Source: Alphaproteobacteria bacterium (lineage in GTDB: Bacteria > Pseudomonadota > Alphaproteobacteria > Caulobacterales > Caulobacteraceae). From it: a stretch of 14,248 nucleotides of DNA. The position numbers were made by a program, and so were the translations under genes. The stretch covers positions 1-14,248 of the forward strand of contig JAGWSE010000329.1 of assembly GCA_028869395.1 (NCBI GenBank), written 5' to 3'. Positions 1 to 6,472 of this stretch are shown here, one piece after another. The notes beneath the pieces are model-generated. The model was not told where the DNA came from, searched no databases, and was given only the letters and a program-made list of their open reading frames with translations. The first letter of the stretch is position 1. The number at the start of each line of letters is the position of its first letter.

Positions 1-1
1 C

Positions 2-595
2 GGGGCCTCGGTGGAATTCTCCGACGACGATGTCGACCAGCAGGTGATCGAAGGGGCGAGGATCGTCTACCTGGAAGGCTATCTGTTCGATGCGGAGGCG
101 GCGCGGCGGGCGTTCGCCAAGGCGGCGGGCCTGGCCCACGCCTCCGGGCGAATGATCGCGCTGACGTTGTCCGACAGCTTCGTCGTCGAGCGTCACCGCG
201 CGGCCCTCCTGGGCTTCATCGAGAGCCAGGTGGACCTCCTGTTCGCCAACGACGCCGAGGTCACCGCTCTGTTCGAAACCGACAGCTTCGACCAGGCGGT
301 CGAGGCGCTCAGGCCGCGCGTCACCCTGGCCGCCGTCACGCGCTCGGAGAAAGGCTCGGTGATCCTGAGCCAGGGCGAGCGACTGACCGTTGCGGCGGAG
401 CCTGTGGAAAAAGTCGTGGACACGACCGGCGCGGGCGACCAATACGCGGCCGGGTTCATGTTCGGCCTCTCGCGGGGGCGTCCGCTGCAGCTTTGCGGAA
501 AGCTGGGCTCGCTGGCGGCGGCCGAGGTGATCTCGCACTATGGCCCGAGGCCGCAGGTTCCGCTGAAGGAGCTCGCGGTCTCCAGGGGGTACTGA
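2..595 (+). CDS. PfkB-family carbohydrate kinase, adenosine kinase-like (5' partial)
   Basis: The C-terminal part of a ribokinase/PfkB-fold kinase, probably an adenosine or sugar kinase making a nucleoside or sugar phosphate from ATP. The reading frame is open at the left edge of the window, so the true start lies upstream; the GTG at 11 is internal and is preceded in frame by Gly-Ala-Ser. Visible landmarks are LEGYLFD, the LLFANDAEV segment typical of the family, and the PfkB signature 2 DTTGAGDQYAAGFMFG. In that signature the last Asp of DTTGAGD is the catalytic base and the GAGD turn forms the anion hole. The end is conventional for the family (SHYGPRP, then a short tail). The stop lies only 4 bp before hisB, so it is probably cotranscribed with the histidine genes. 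The PfkB assignment is secure. Adenosine as substrate is inferred from resemblance to alphaproteobacterial adenosine kinases and is less certain. Confidence 0.87.
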   Translation, partial: GASVEFSDDDVDQQVIEGARIVYLEGYLFDAEAARRAFAKAAGLAHASGRMIALTLSDSFVVERHRAALLGFIESQVDLLFANDAEVTALFETDSFDQAVEALRPRVTLAAVTRSEKGSVILSQGERLTVAAEPVEKVVDTTGAGDQYAAGFMFGLSRGRPLQLCGKLGSLAAAEVISHYGPRPQVPLKELAVSRGY

Positions 596-599
596 GCCG

Positions 600-1190
600 A
601 TGAGCCGCACGGCGGAGATCGCCCGCGACACCAAGGAGACGAAGATCCGGGTCTCGCTGGATCTCGATGGGACCGGGCTGTCCGAGGTTTCCACCGGTAT
701 CGGCTTCTTCGACCATATGCTCGACAGCTTCGCCCGCCACGGGGGAATCGACCTGAAGGTCGCGACCAAGGGTGACCTGCACATCGACATGCACCATACC
801 GTCGAGGACACCGGCATCGTCATCGGCCAGGCGGTGAAGGCGGCGCTGGACGGCTTCAAAGGGATCCGCCGCTTCGGCCACGCCTACATCCCGATGGACG
901 AGACACTCACCCGCTGCGCCATCGACCTGTCAAACCGGCCGTATCTGGTGTGGAAGGTGGACTTCAGGACGCCCAAGGTCGGCGACATGGACACCGAGCT
1001 GTTCAAGGAATTCCACCACGCCTTCGCCATGAACGCCGGCGCCTGCGTGCACCTGGAGACGCTCTACGGAACGAATTCCCACCACGTGGCGGAGAGCGGC
1101 TTCAAGGCGCTGGCGCGGGCGCTTCGCCACGCTGTCGAGCTCGACCCCAGGACACACGGGCACGCCCCCTCCACCAAAGGCGTGCTGTAA
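600..1190 (+). CDS. hisB: Imidazoleglycerol-phosphate dehydratase HisB
   Basis: Manganese-dependent enzyme that dehydrates imidazole glycerol phosphate to imidazole acetol phosphate in histidine biosynthesis; cytosolic. The 196-residue protein is the monofunctional form, without the N-terminal histidinol-phosphatase domain of the E. coli fusion. The family's metal-binding motifs are visible: GFFDHMLDSFARHG (residues 36-48), DMHHTVEDTG (63-72), and the second-half counterparts EFHHAFAMN (137-145) and SHHVAESGFKA (160-170). The ATG at 600 follows an AGGGGG Shine-Dalgarno stretch (584-589), and the encoded protein begins at the usual family N-terminus (SRTAEIARDTKETKIRV). It sits 4 bp after the kinase gene and 11 bp before hisH, as part of one operon. 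Confidence 0.97.
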   Translation: MSRTAEIARDTKETKIRVSLDLDGTGLSEVSTGIGFFDHMLDSFARHGGIDLKVATKGDLHIDMHHTVEDTGIVIGQAVKAALDGFKGIRRFGHAYIPMDETLTRCAIDLSNRPYLVWKVDFRTPKVGDMDTELFKEFHHAFAMNAGACVHLETLYGTNSHHVAESGFKALARALRHAVELDPRTHGHAPSTKGVL

Positions 1191-1201
1191 GGAAATCCCC
1201 C

Positions 1202-1837
1202 ATGCAGCGTGTCGCCCTGATCGACTACGGGTCGGGCAACCTGCGCTCGGCCGAAAAGGCGCTCTCGCGCGTCGCCGACGGCGCGGCGGAGATCGTCGTC
1301 ACCAGCGATGCGGCGGCGATCGCGGCCGCGGACCGCGTCGTGCTGCCCGGCGTCGGCGCCTTCGCCGCCTGCAGGTCGGCGCTGCAGGCCCGGGCCGGCG
1401 TGATCGAGGCCATGACCGAGGCGGTGCAGGAAAGGGGCGCCCCGTTCCTGGGCATCTGCGTCGGCATGCAGCTCCTGGCGACGCGCGGGCTTGAGTTCGG
1501 CGAAACCCTGGGCTTGGGCTGGATCGCGGGCGACGTGAAGAAGCTCGAGCCCGCCGATCCGGAGATCAAGATCCCGCACATGGGCTGGAATTCGCTCGTC
1601 GACGTCTGCGACCACCCGCTGTTCAAGCCGCTGCAGAACGGCGACGCCGTCTACTTCACCCATTCGTTCGCGATCTTTCCAGACAATCCGGCGGACGTGG
1701 CGGCCTGGGTCGACCACGGCGGGCGCTTCCCCGCGGCGGTCGTGCGCGGCAACGTCGCAGGGGTTCAGTTCCACCCCGAAAAGTCGCAGAAACCTGGCCT
1801 GGCGCTGCTGAAGCGCTTCCTGGAGTGGCGCCCTTGA
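1202..1837 (+). CDS. hisH: Imidazole glycerol phosphate synthase, glutamine amidotransferase subunit HisH
   Basis: Class I glutaminase subunit that hydrolyses glutamine and channels ammonia to HisF, giving imidazole glycerol phosphate and AICAR from PRFAR. The 211 residues match the family length. The catalytic triad is visible: nucleophile Cys86 in FLGICVGMQLLA, and His191 and Glu193 in GVQFHPEKSQ. The N-terminus RVALIDYGSGNLRSAEKAL is diagnostic. The frame is open far upstream (from 950), but that part overlaps hisB and reads as Arg/Pro-rich nonsense. The ATG at 1202 is the right start, with AAGGAA at 1189-1194 seven bases before it. Its TGA overlaps the TTG proposed as the hisA start. Confidence 0.96.
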   Translation: MQRVALIDYGSGNLRSAEKALSRVADGAAEIVVTSDAAAIAAADRVVLPGVGAFAACRSALQARAGVIEAMTEAVQERGAPFLGICVGMQLLATRGLEFGETLGLGWIAGDVKKLEPADPEIKIPHMGWNSLVDVCDHPLFKPLQNGDAVYFTHSFAIFPDNPADVAAWVDHGGRFPAAVVRGNVAGVQFHPEKSQKPGLALLKRFLEWRP

Positions 1838-2556
1838 TCCTCTATCCCGCCATCGACCTGAAGGACGGTCAGTGCGTGCGCGTGGTCCGCGGCGACCTCG
1901 GTCAGGCGACGGTGTTCAATGCGTCGCCCGCCGACCAGGCCCGCGCCTGGGCGAGCGGCGGCTTCCACTGGCTGCACGTGGTGGACCTGAACGGCGCCGT
2001 CGAGGGCAAGGCGGTCAACGCCCGGGCCGTCGAGGCCATCCTGGAAGCGGTTTCGCTGCCGGTGCAACTCGGCGGCGGCATCCGCTCGCTCGCCGACGTG
2101 GAGCGCTGGATCGAGGCCGGGATCAGCCGGGTCATCCTGGGCACGCTGGCGGTGCGCGAACCGCAGGTGGTGCGCGCGGCGGCCCGGGCCTTCCCCGAAC
2201 AGATCGCCGTGAGTGTCGACGTGCGCGGCGGCAAGGTGGCCGTGCAGGGCTGGACGGAGGAGAGCGACCTCGACGCCATCTCGGTCGCCAGGCGCTTCGA
2301 GGACGCCGGCGTCTCGGCGCTGATCGTCACCGACATCGACCGCGACGGAACGACGATGGGCTTCAATGTCGAGGCGTTCGGAGAGATCGCCGACGCTGTG
2401 GCCATTCCGGTCATTGCGGCTGGCGGCCTCGCCTCGGTCGAGGACATCGTGAAGCTGAAGGCGCGGCGCGGCGTGCCCGTCGCGGGGGCGGTGCTGGGCC
2501 GGGCGCTCTACAACGGCGACATCCGGCCCGCCGAGGCCCTGAAGGCGGCCGCATGA
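1834..2556 (+). CDS. hisA: ProFAR isomerase HisA (TTG start proposed)
   Basis: 1-(5-phosphoribosyl)-5-[(5-phosphoribosylamino)methylideneamino]imidazole-4-carboxamide isomerase, a beta/alpha barrel making PRFAR, the substrate of HisH-HisF. Both catalytic aspartates are visible, numbering from the TTG: Asp8 in YPAIDLKDG and Asp129 in VSVDVRGGKVAVQGW. The phosphate-binding loops GGGIRS (80-85) and AAGGLAS (195-201) are also present. There are two possible starts. GTG at 1825 adds three residues (M-A-P). TTG at 1834 gives the usual N-terminus M-I-L-Y-P-A-I-D-L, lies 8 bases after GGAG (1822-1825), and overlaps the hisH stop as TTGA. The same GGAG-8-start spacing precedes hisE. I prefer TTG, but only an experiment would settle it. 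The end overlaps hisF by ATGA. Confidence 0.94.
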   Translation: MILYPAIDLKDGQCVRVVRGDLGQATVFNASPADQARAWASGGFHWLHVVDLNGAVEGKAVNARAVEAILEAVSLPVQLGGGIRSLADVERWIEAGISRVILGTLAVREPQVVRAAARAFPEQIAVSVDVRGGKVAVQGWTEESDLDAISVARRFEDAGVSALIVTDIDRDGTTMGFNVEAFGEIADAVAIPVIAAGGLASVEDIVKLKARRGVPVAGAVLGRALYNGDIRPAEALKAAA

Positions 2557-3326
2557 CCCTCTCGGTCCGCGTCATTCCCTGCCTCGACGTCAAGGACGGC
2601 CGCGTGGTGAAGGGCGTGCAGTTCGTCTCGCTGCGCGACGCCGGGGACCCCGTCGAGCAGGCGAGAGCCTACGATGCGGCCGGCGCGGACGAGCTGATGT
2701 TCCTCGACATCACGGCCAGCCACGAGGGGCGCGGCGCGATCCTCGACGTGGTCGCGCGCACCGCCGACGTCTGCTTCATGCCGGTTTCCGTTGGCGGCGG
2801 GATCCGCTCGGTCGAGGACGCGCGGCGGCTTCTGCTGGCCGGGGCCGACAAGATCTCGATAAACACCGCCGCGGTCGAGAACCGCGGCCTGATCTCCGCC
2901 TGCGCCGACGCTTTCGGCAGTCAGGCCACGGTGGTCGCCATCGACGCCAAGCGGGTGGAGGGCGGCTGGAACGTGTTCACCTATGGCGGCCGCAGGGACA
3001 CCGCCCTCAAGGCCGTCGACTACGCCGTCGACGCCGTGGCCCACGGCGCGGGCGAGATCCTGCTCACCTCCATGGATCGTGACGGCGCGAAGACGGGCTA
3101 CGACCTGGAGCTTCTCAAGGCGGTCTCATCGGCCGTCACTGTGCCGGTGATCGCCTCGGGCGGCGCGGGGCGTGCGCAGCACATGGTCGACGCCGTGAAG
3201 ATCGGCGGCGCCTCGGCGGTTCTGGCCGCATCGGTCTTCCACTTCGGCGAGGTTTCGATTTCCGAGGTCAAACAGGCGATGGCCGAAGCCGGCGTCCCGG
3301 TCCGCCGGTCGGAGCTCACCGCATGA
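2553..3326 (+). CDS. hisF: Imidazole glycerol phosphate synthase, cyclase subunit HisF
   Basis: Cyclase/lyase half of imidazole glycerol phosphate synthase; uses ammonia from HisH to convert PRFAR into imidazole glycerol phosphate and AICAR. The 257-residue barrel has both catalytic aspartates, Asp12 in VIPCLDVKDG and Asp131 in VVAIDAKRV, plus the phosphate-binding loops VGGGIRS (80-86) and ASGGAG (201-206). It is paralogous to the preceding HisA (same fold, same half-barrel phosphate loops). The frame is open back to 1872, but that upstream part lies inside hisA and is out-of-frame noise. The ATG at 2553 overlaps the hisA stop (ATGA) and has GAAGG at 2541-2545, seven bases upstream. Translational coupling with hisA and hisE is likely. 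Confidence 0.97.
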   Translation: MTLSVRVIPCLDVKDGRVVKGVQFVSLRDAGDPVEQARAYDAAGADELMFLDITASHEGRGAILDVVARTADVCFMPVSVGGGIRSVEDARRLLLAGADKISINTAAVENRGLISACADAFGSQATVVAIDAKRVEGGWNVFTYGGRRDTALKAVDYAVDAVAHGAGEILLTSMDRDGAKTGYDLELLKAVSSAVTVPVIASGGAGRAQHMVDAVKIGGASAVLAASVFHFGEVSISEVKQAMAEAGVPVRRSELTA

Positions 3327-3646
3327 GCCGCTTCGACGACGTGATCGCCCGCCTCGCCGCGACCATCGACGCCCGCAAGGGCCGAGACCCCTCCGCCTCC
3401 TACACGGCCCAGCTGCTCGCCGATCCTGCACACGCCGCCAAAAAGCTGGGCGAGGAAGCGATCGAGACGGTCATCGCTGCACTGGGATCCGACAAGGACG
3501 CCCTCGCCGCCGAGAGCGCCGATCTGATCTACCACTGGCTGGTGGTGCTCGCCGCCGCCGACGTCAGCCTCGAGGAGGTCGCGGCGAAGCTGGAGGCGCG
3601 GCAGGGGACGAGCGGGCTCGTGGAAAAGGCCGCGCGCCCGAAGTGA
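3323..3646 (+). CDS. hisE: Phosphoribosyl-ATP diphosphatase HisE
   Basis: Hydrolyses phosphoribosyl-ATP to phosphoribosyl-AMP and pyrophosphate, an early step of histidine synthesis. It belongs to the all-alpha NTP pyrophosphatase (MazG-like) superfamily. The 107-residue protein is a stand-alone HisE, not the HisI-HisE fusion of enterobacteria. The metal-binding acidic helices are visible: KLGEEAIETVIAAL (41-54; Glu44, Glu45, Glu48) and ESADLIYHWLVVL (64-76; Glu64, Asp67). The ATG overlaps the hisF stop (ATGA), with GGAG at 3311-3314 eight bases upstream. It is the last gene of this his block; hisI, hisG, hisD and hisC are not in the window. Confidence 0.96.
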   Translation: MSRFDDVIARLAATIDARKGRDPSASYTAQLLADPAHAAKKLGEEAIETVIAALGSDKDALAAESADLIYHWLVVLAAADVSLEEVAAKLEARQGTSGLVEKAARPK

Positions 3647-3672
3647 CCGGGCTTCGGCCGGCGAGGGCCCGG
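3647..3672. terminator. Hairpin between convergent hisE and Smr gene, possible bidirectional terminator
   Basis: Immediately after the hisE stop the DNA can fold in two ways: CCGGGC (3647-3652) with GCCCGG (3667-3672), or a tight hairpin with a TTCG tetraloop (GGC-TTCG-GCC, 3650-3659). There is no T-tract on either strand, so this is not a textbook intrinsic terminator. It is the only structure in the 34-bp gap between two convergent operons, which is why I list it; termination could equally be Rho-dependent. Confidence 0.3.
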
Positions 3673-3680
3673 GCGCGCGG

Positions 3681-4190
3681 TCAGGACCGCGGCTTGCGCT
3701 TCAGCGCCACATAGAGCGCACCCTCTCCGCCGTGGCGGCGGTGGGCCTCGGAGACCCCGGCCACGATGTGCGACAGGTAGGCCGCGGCCAGCCACTCCGG
3801 CGCGCGGCGGCGCAGAACCCCATCGCCCTGCACGCCCTTGCCGGTGATCACCAGCACGGCGCGATAGCCGTCGTCCCAGGCGCGGCGAAGGAAAGCCTCC
3901 AGCACGGCGCGGGCGCGGTCCTGGTCGAGCCCGTGAAGGTCGAGTTTGGCCCCGATGGGGTCGCGCTCCCTGGCGATTCGATGCTTGCGGCGGGGTTCGA
4001 TGCCCTCGACCCCCTCGCGCGGGCGACGGGGTTTGGGCGCGGCCGTAACTGCAGCGGGAATGCGGACCGGCGGGCCCTCCCCTGTTGCGGGCTCGGGAGC
4101 CTGCGGCGTCTCGCGCCCCGGCAGCGGATGGACGGTGGCGGCGACCACCCCCCAGACCCGCAGCTCCTCCGGCTTCAGAGGCCGCTTCAT
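3681..4190 (-). CDS. Smr-domain protein (Smr/MutS family)
   Basis: A 169-residue protein with a C-terminal Smr domain, a small fold found at the end of MutS2 and in stand-alone proteins, often with nucleic-acid nicking or binding activity. The domain (about residues 81-166) shows its hallmarks: LDLHGLD (83-89), the turn VITGKGVQGDGVL (114-126) with TGKG, and a conserved end (ALYVALKRKP). The N-terminal 75 residues start with a short conserved helix (LKPEELRVWGVVAATVHPLPGR) and continue as a Pro/Arg-rich, probably disordered linker. The ATG overlaps the mltA stop by 4 bp, so it is probably translated together with mltA. The biological substrate is unknown. The domain call is firm; endonuclease activity is only inferred. 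Confidence 0.9.
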   Translation of the reverse strand: MKRPLKPEELRVWGVVAATVHPLPGRETPQAPEPATGEGPPVRIPAAVTAAPKPRRPREGVEGIEPRRKHRIARERDPIGAKLDLHGLDQDRARAVLEAFLRRAWDDGYRAVLVITGKGVQGDGVLRRRAPEWLAAAYLSHIVAGVSEAHRRHGGEGALYVALKRKPRS

Positions 4191-5191
4191 CTCGGAACCA
4201 GCCGGTAGAGCTTCAGCCGATGGTGCACGAGCCCGGCTTCGGCGCCCGCGGCCGCGCCTTCGCCAAGGTAGAGATCTGCGCGGTCGGGACCGCGGATCGC
4301 AGCTCCCGTGTCGAGGGTGATCGCCAGACGCCGGTAGCGCGGCTTCGCGCCCGCGATCACCGGCCTGTCGGCGTCGATCCAGATGAGCTCGCCCATGGGA
4401 TGGAAGGCGGGGTCGACCGCCAGGGCCCTACCCGCGGGCAGCGGCACATGCGCCGAGCCGGCCGGCGCACCGCCGTCATCCGGGACGAGGCGGAAGAACC
4501 CGTAGCGAGGGTCGAGCCGCATGACGGCATCCGCTTGCGGGCCACGATGCGCGGCGAGCCAGGCGTGGATGGACTGGGCCGAGACCTCGCCGGGGATCAG
4601 TCCCTCGCGCTTCATCGGACCGCCGATCGCAACATAGGGCCGACCGTTTGTCGCGGCGTAGAGCGCCTTCATGCGCCCTCCGTCGTCGAACCTCAGCACG
4701 CCGGAACCCTGCACCTGCAGGAAGAAGAGATCTTCCGGCCGCATCCAGGCGAGCGAATCGGGCGCGGGGCGCGCCTCGATGGCCGCGCGGTCGGCGTAGG
4801 CCGCGCCTCCCCGCAAATCAGCAGGCGGCGGCCTCAGGGGCGCGGTGAACGCGCCGCCCGGCGCGTGGCGGGCGTCGTACTCCGGCGCGAAGTAGGCGGT
4901 GAGCACGCCCTGGCCTGACGCGGCGTCGACGGTGAAATGGCTCTCGAAGAAAGCGCGGGCGGCCGGCTCGGCCAGGGGCGGCCCTTCCCGCGCCTCGGCG
5001 CAGACGCGCGCCATCGCCCTGTCGGAAGCGACGCCGCAGACGGCGCGGAAGGCGCGGAACGCGGCGGCATGATCGTCGTTCGCCCAGCCCGGCAGCCCGG
5101 CGACCGCCGCCGGCGCGCCCTGCCCTGCCGCCGCGCTTGCGGCAGCCAGGACCGTTGCGGCGAGCGCCGCCCCCACCGCTCGCTTGTTCAA
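4187..5191 (-). CDS. mltA: Membrane-bound lytic murein transglycosylase A (MltA), TTG start
   Basis: Lytic transglycosylase that cleaves peptidoglycan glycan strands, leaving 1,6-anhydromuramic ends. The 334-residue protein has an export signal at residues 1-24 (MNKR, hydrophobic Ala/Val/Leu run, then AAAG). The MltA barrel domain includes GVLTAYFAPEYDA (95-107) and FFLQVQGSGVL (156-166). A C-terminal 3D domain has ITLDTGAAI (291-299) and RADLYLGEG (304-312); its DLY aspartate aligns with the region of the E. coli catalytic Asp. No Cys lies near the signal end, so unlike E. coli MltA it does not look like a lipoprotein. The start is TTG at 5191: it supplies the positively charged n-region and has GGAGG ten bases upstream. 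The GTG five codons later would remove the basic residues. The gap to the Tim44 gene is 5 bp. Confidence 0.93.
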   Translation of the reverse strand: MNKRAVGAALAATVLAAASAAAGQGAPAAVAGLPGWANDDHAAAFRAFRAVCGVASDRAMARVCAEAREGPPLAEPAARAFFESHFTVDAASGQGVLTAYFAPEYDARHAPGGAFTAPLRPPPADLRGGAAYADRAAIEARPAPDSLAWMRPEDLFFLQVQGSGVLRFDDGGRMKALYAATNGRPYVAIGGPMKREGLIPGEVSAQSIHAWLAAHRGPQADAVMRLDPRYGFFRLVPDDGGAPAGSAHVPLPAGRALAVDPAFHPMGELIWIDADRPVIAGAKPRYRRLAITLDTGAAIRGPDRADLYLGEGAAAGAEAGLVHHRLKLYRLVPR

Positions 5192-5196
5192 GGCAG

Positions 5197-5814
5197 TCAG
5201 GCCTCCGCGGCGTCCACGTGGATGAGCGTCCAGTTGGGGTCGCGGCTCTTAAGATTGCGTTCGAAGGTCCAGAGTTCGGCCGTGCGGCGGTCGTCCACCG
5301 CCTCGCCTTCCGGCCCCTTCGAGCGGGATCGGAACTCGGCCAGGAAGCGCACCGTCATGCGGGCCAGGTCGCCCGGCGCCATCTCGGCCTTCTCCAGATC
5401 GGCCCGGGGGCCGTGCAGAAATTCCACCGTTTCGGTGCGGTTCTCGGATTCGCGCTGGGCGATCGCCGCATCGAAGCTCGCCATCACCGGCGGCGCGAGC
5501 AGGTTCCTGAGGGTCGCCCGGTCGCCGTCGGCGAAGGCCTTGACGATCATCTGGTAGGCGGACTTCGCCCCGCCCAGGAAGTGGTTCACGTCGAAGCCCG
5601 GATCGCGGGCCTTGACCGCGGCCAGCCCTGAGAGCGCCACACCCTCGTCCGCCGGCCCGGCGGGCCGCTCGGCCTGTCGCACGCCGATGGGCGCGGCCTC
5701 CGTGGCCGGGGTGTCTTCCGGCTGGCGTCCGACGCGCCGGCCCAGCACCGCGTAGAGCTGGTAGAGCACGATGGCCGCGATGGCCGCGAAGATGATCAGC
5801 TCGAGGACTTGCAA
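5197..5814 (-). CDS. Tim44-domain inner-membrane protein (TimA-like), TTG start
   Basis: A 205-residue protein with one N-terminal transmembrane segment (about residues 3-24, LELIIFAAIAAIVLYQLYAV), a charged Pro/Ala-rich linker, and a C-terminal Tim44/mL45-type domain (about 75-203). The domain opens with FLGGAKSAYQMIVKAFADGD and ends DPNWTLIHVDA. The topology predicts a membrane anchor with a cytoplasmic or periplasmic domain that binds partners. Alphaproteobacterial members, including Caulobacter TimA, are known relatives of the mitochondrial import component Tim44, but their bacterial role is unsettled. The frame is open far upstream, across the start region of secB, with no family-like sequence. 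The TTG at 5814 gives the expected short N-terminus and is preceded by AAGGG six bases upstream. It is followed at 5 bp by mltA and divergent from secB. Confidence 0.88.
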   Translation of the reverse strand: MQVLELIIFAAIAAIVLYQLYAVLGRRVGRQPEDTPATEAAPIGVRQAERPAGPADEGVALSGLAAVKARDPGFDVNHFLGGAKSAYQMIVKAFADGDRATLRNLLAPPVMASFDAAIAQRESENRTETVEFLHGPRADLEKAEMAPGDLARMTVRFLAEFRSRSKGPEGEAVDDRRTAELWTFERNLKSRDPNWTLIHVDAAEA

Positions 5815-5971
5815 CGATGGCCCTTGGAAAATTCGAACGTCGATGCTGACAATATAGGCCTTGGGAACGTCCCCGTCAGGGGCGGCGTTGCATCGGCCAA
5901 GGCCGCATGTTAGCCGCTCGGCCCTGACACGCGCCTTTCGGGCGCTCCGCACCACGGAATCGAAGCCGAAC
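5815..5971. promoter_or_regulatory. Divergent promoter region Tim44 gene / secB with an inverted repeat
   Basis: This 157-bp gap separates two divergent genes, so both promoters should lie here. I could not assign convincing -35/-10 elements. An exact 8-bp inverted repeat is present, GGCCTTGG (5857-5864) and CCAAGGCC (5897-5904), enclosing a smaller CCCC-GTCA-GGGG hairpin (5871-5882). An A/T-rich patch (ACAATATA, 5849-5856) directly abuts the left arm and is the most promoter-like DNA in the gap. The repeat could be an operator or an RNA hairpin in the secB leader. Confidence 0.45.
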
Positions 5972-6472
5972 ATGAGCGAAATCGACGCCGGCGTCCCTGG
6001 CGCGCCGCAGAATGGGCAGGGCGTGGAACCGCCGGGGATCCGTATCCTGGCCCAGTTCATCCGCGACCTTTCCTTCGAGAACCCGCGCGCGCCGGAGTCC
6101 CTGCGGGCCGCCGGGCAGGTGCAGCCGCAGATCGATCTCGGCGTCGAGATGAACGCCCGCGGCCGGGACGACGGTCTGTTCGAGGTGGACCTGAAACTCT
6201 CGGCGAAGGCCGACCGCGACGACGGCACCCTATTCGTGGTCGAGCTGCTGTACGGTGGCCTGTTCCAGGTGAACGGGGTCGCCCAGCAGGACATCGAGCC
6301 GGTGCTGCTCATCGAGTGCCCGCGCTATCTCTTCCCGTTCGCGCGTCGGATCATCGCCGATCTGTCGGCCGAAGGCGGCTTCCCGCCCTTCCTGCTCGAT
6401 CCGATCGACTTCGCCGGCGTCTACGCTGCGCGCAAGGCCGAAGCCCAGGGCCAGGTGATCGGGACGGCCTAG
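5972..6472 (+). CDS. secB: Protein-export chaperone SecB
   Basis: Tetrameric cytosolic chaperone that keeps preproteins unfolded and hands them to SecA for Sec-dependent export. The 166-residue protein has the family core: IRILAQFIRDLSFENP (23-38), the acidic substrate-groove strands (GLFEVDLKLSAKA), FQVNGV (98-103), and the signature C-terminal block CPRYLFPFARRIIADL (116-131) followed by GGFPPFLLDPIDFAGVY (135-151). The ATG at 5972 gives the standard start. The same frame is open to 5861, but the extra residues are Arg/Thr-rich and unlike SecB. It diverges from the Tim44 gene and ends tail-to-tail with dnaQ, sharing a CTAG palindrome that holds both stop codons. Confidence 0.97.
   Translation: MSEIDAGVPGAPQNGQGVEPPGIRILAQFIRDLSFENPRAPESLRAAGQVQPQIDLGVEMNARGRDDGLFEVDLKLSAKADRDDGTLFVVELLYGGLFQVNGVAQQDIEPVLLIECPRYLFPFARRIIADLSAEGGFPPFLLDPIDFAGVYAARKAEAQGQVIGTA

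Noticed and set aside
1872..2552. N-terminal extension of the hisF frame across hisA
   Set aside because: The residues are almost all Arg, Gly and Ala, out of frame with hisA; HisF clearly begins at 2553.
4085..4918. Plus-strand open frame of 277 codons opposite mltA and the Smr gene
   Set aside because: Arg/Gly/Ala-rich and without motifs, while the minus-strand frames encode clear MltA and Smr domains.
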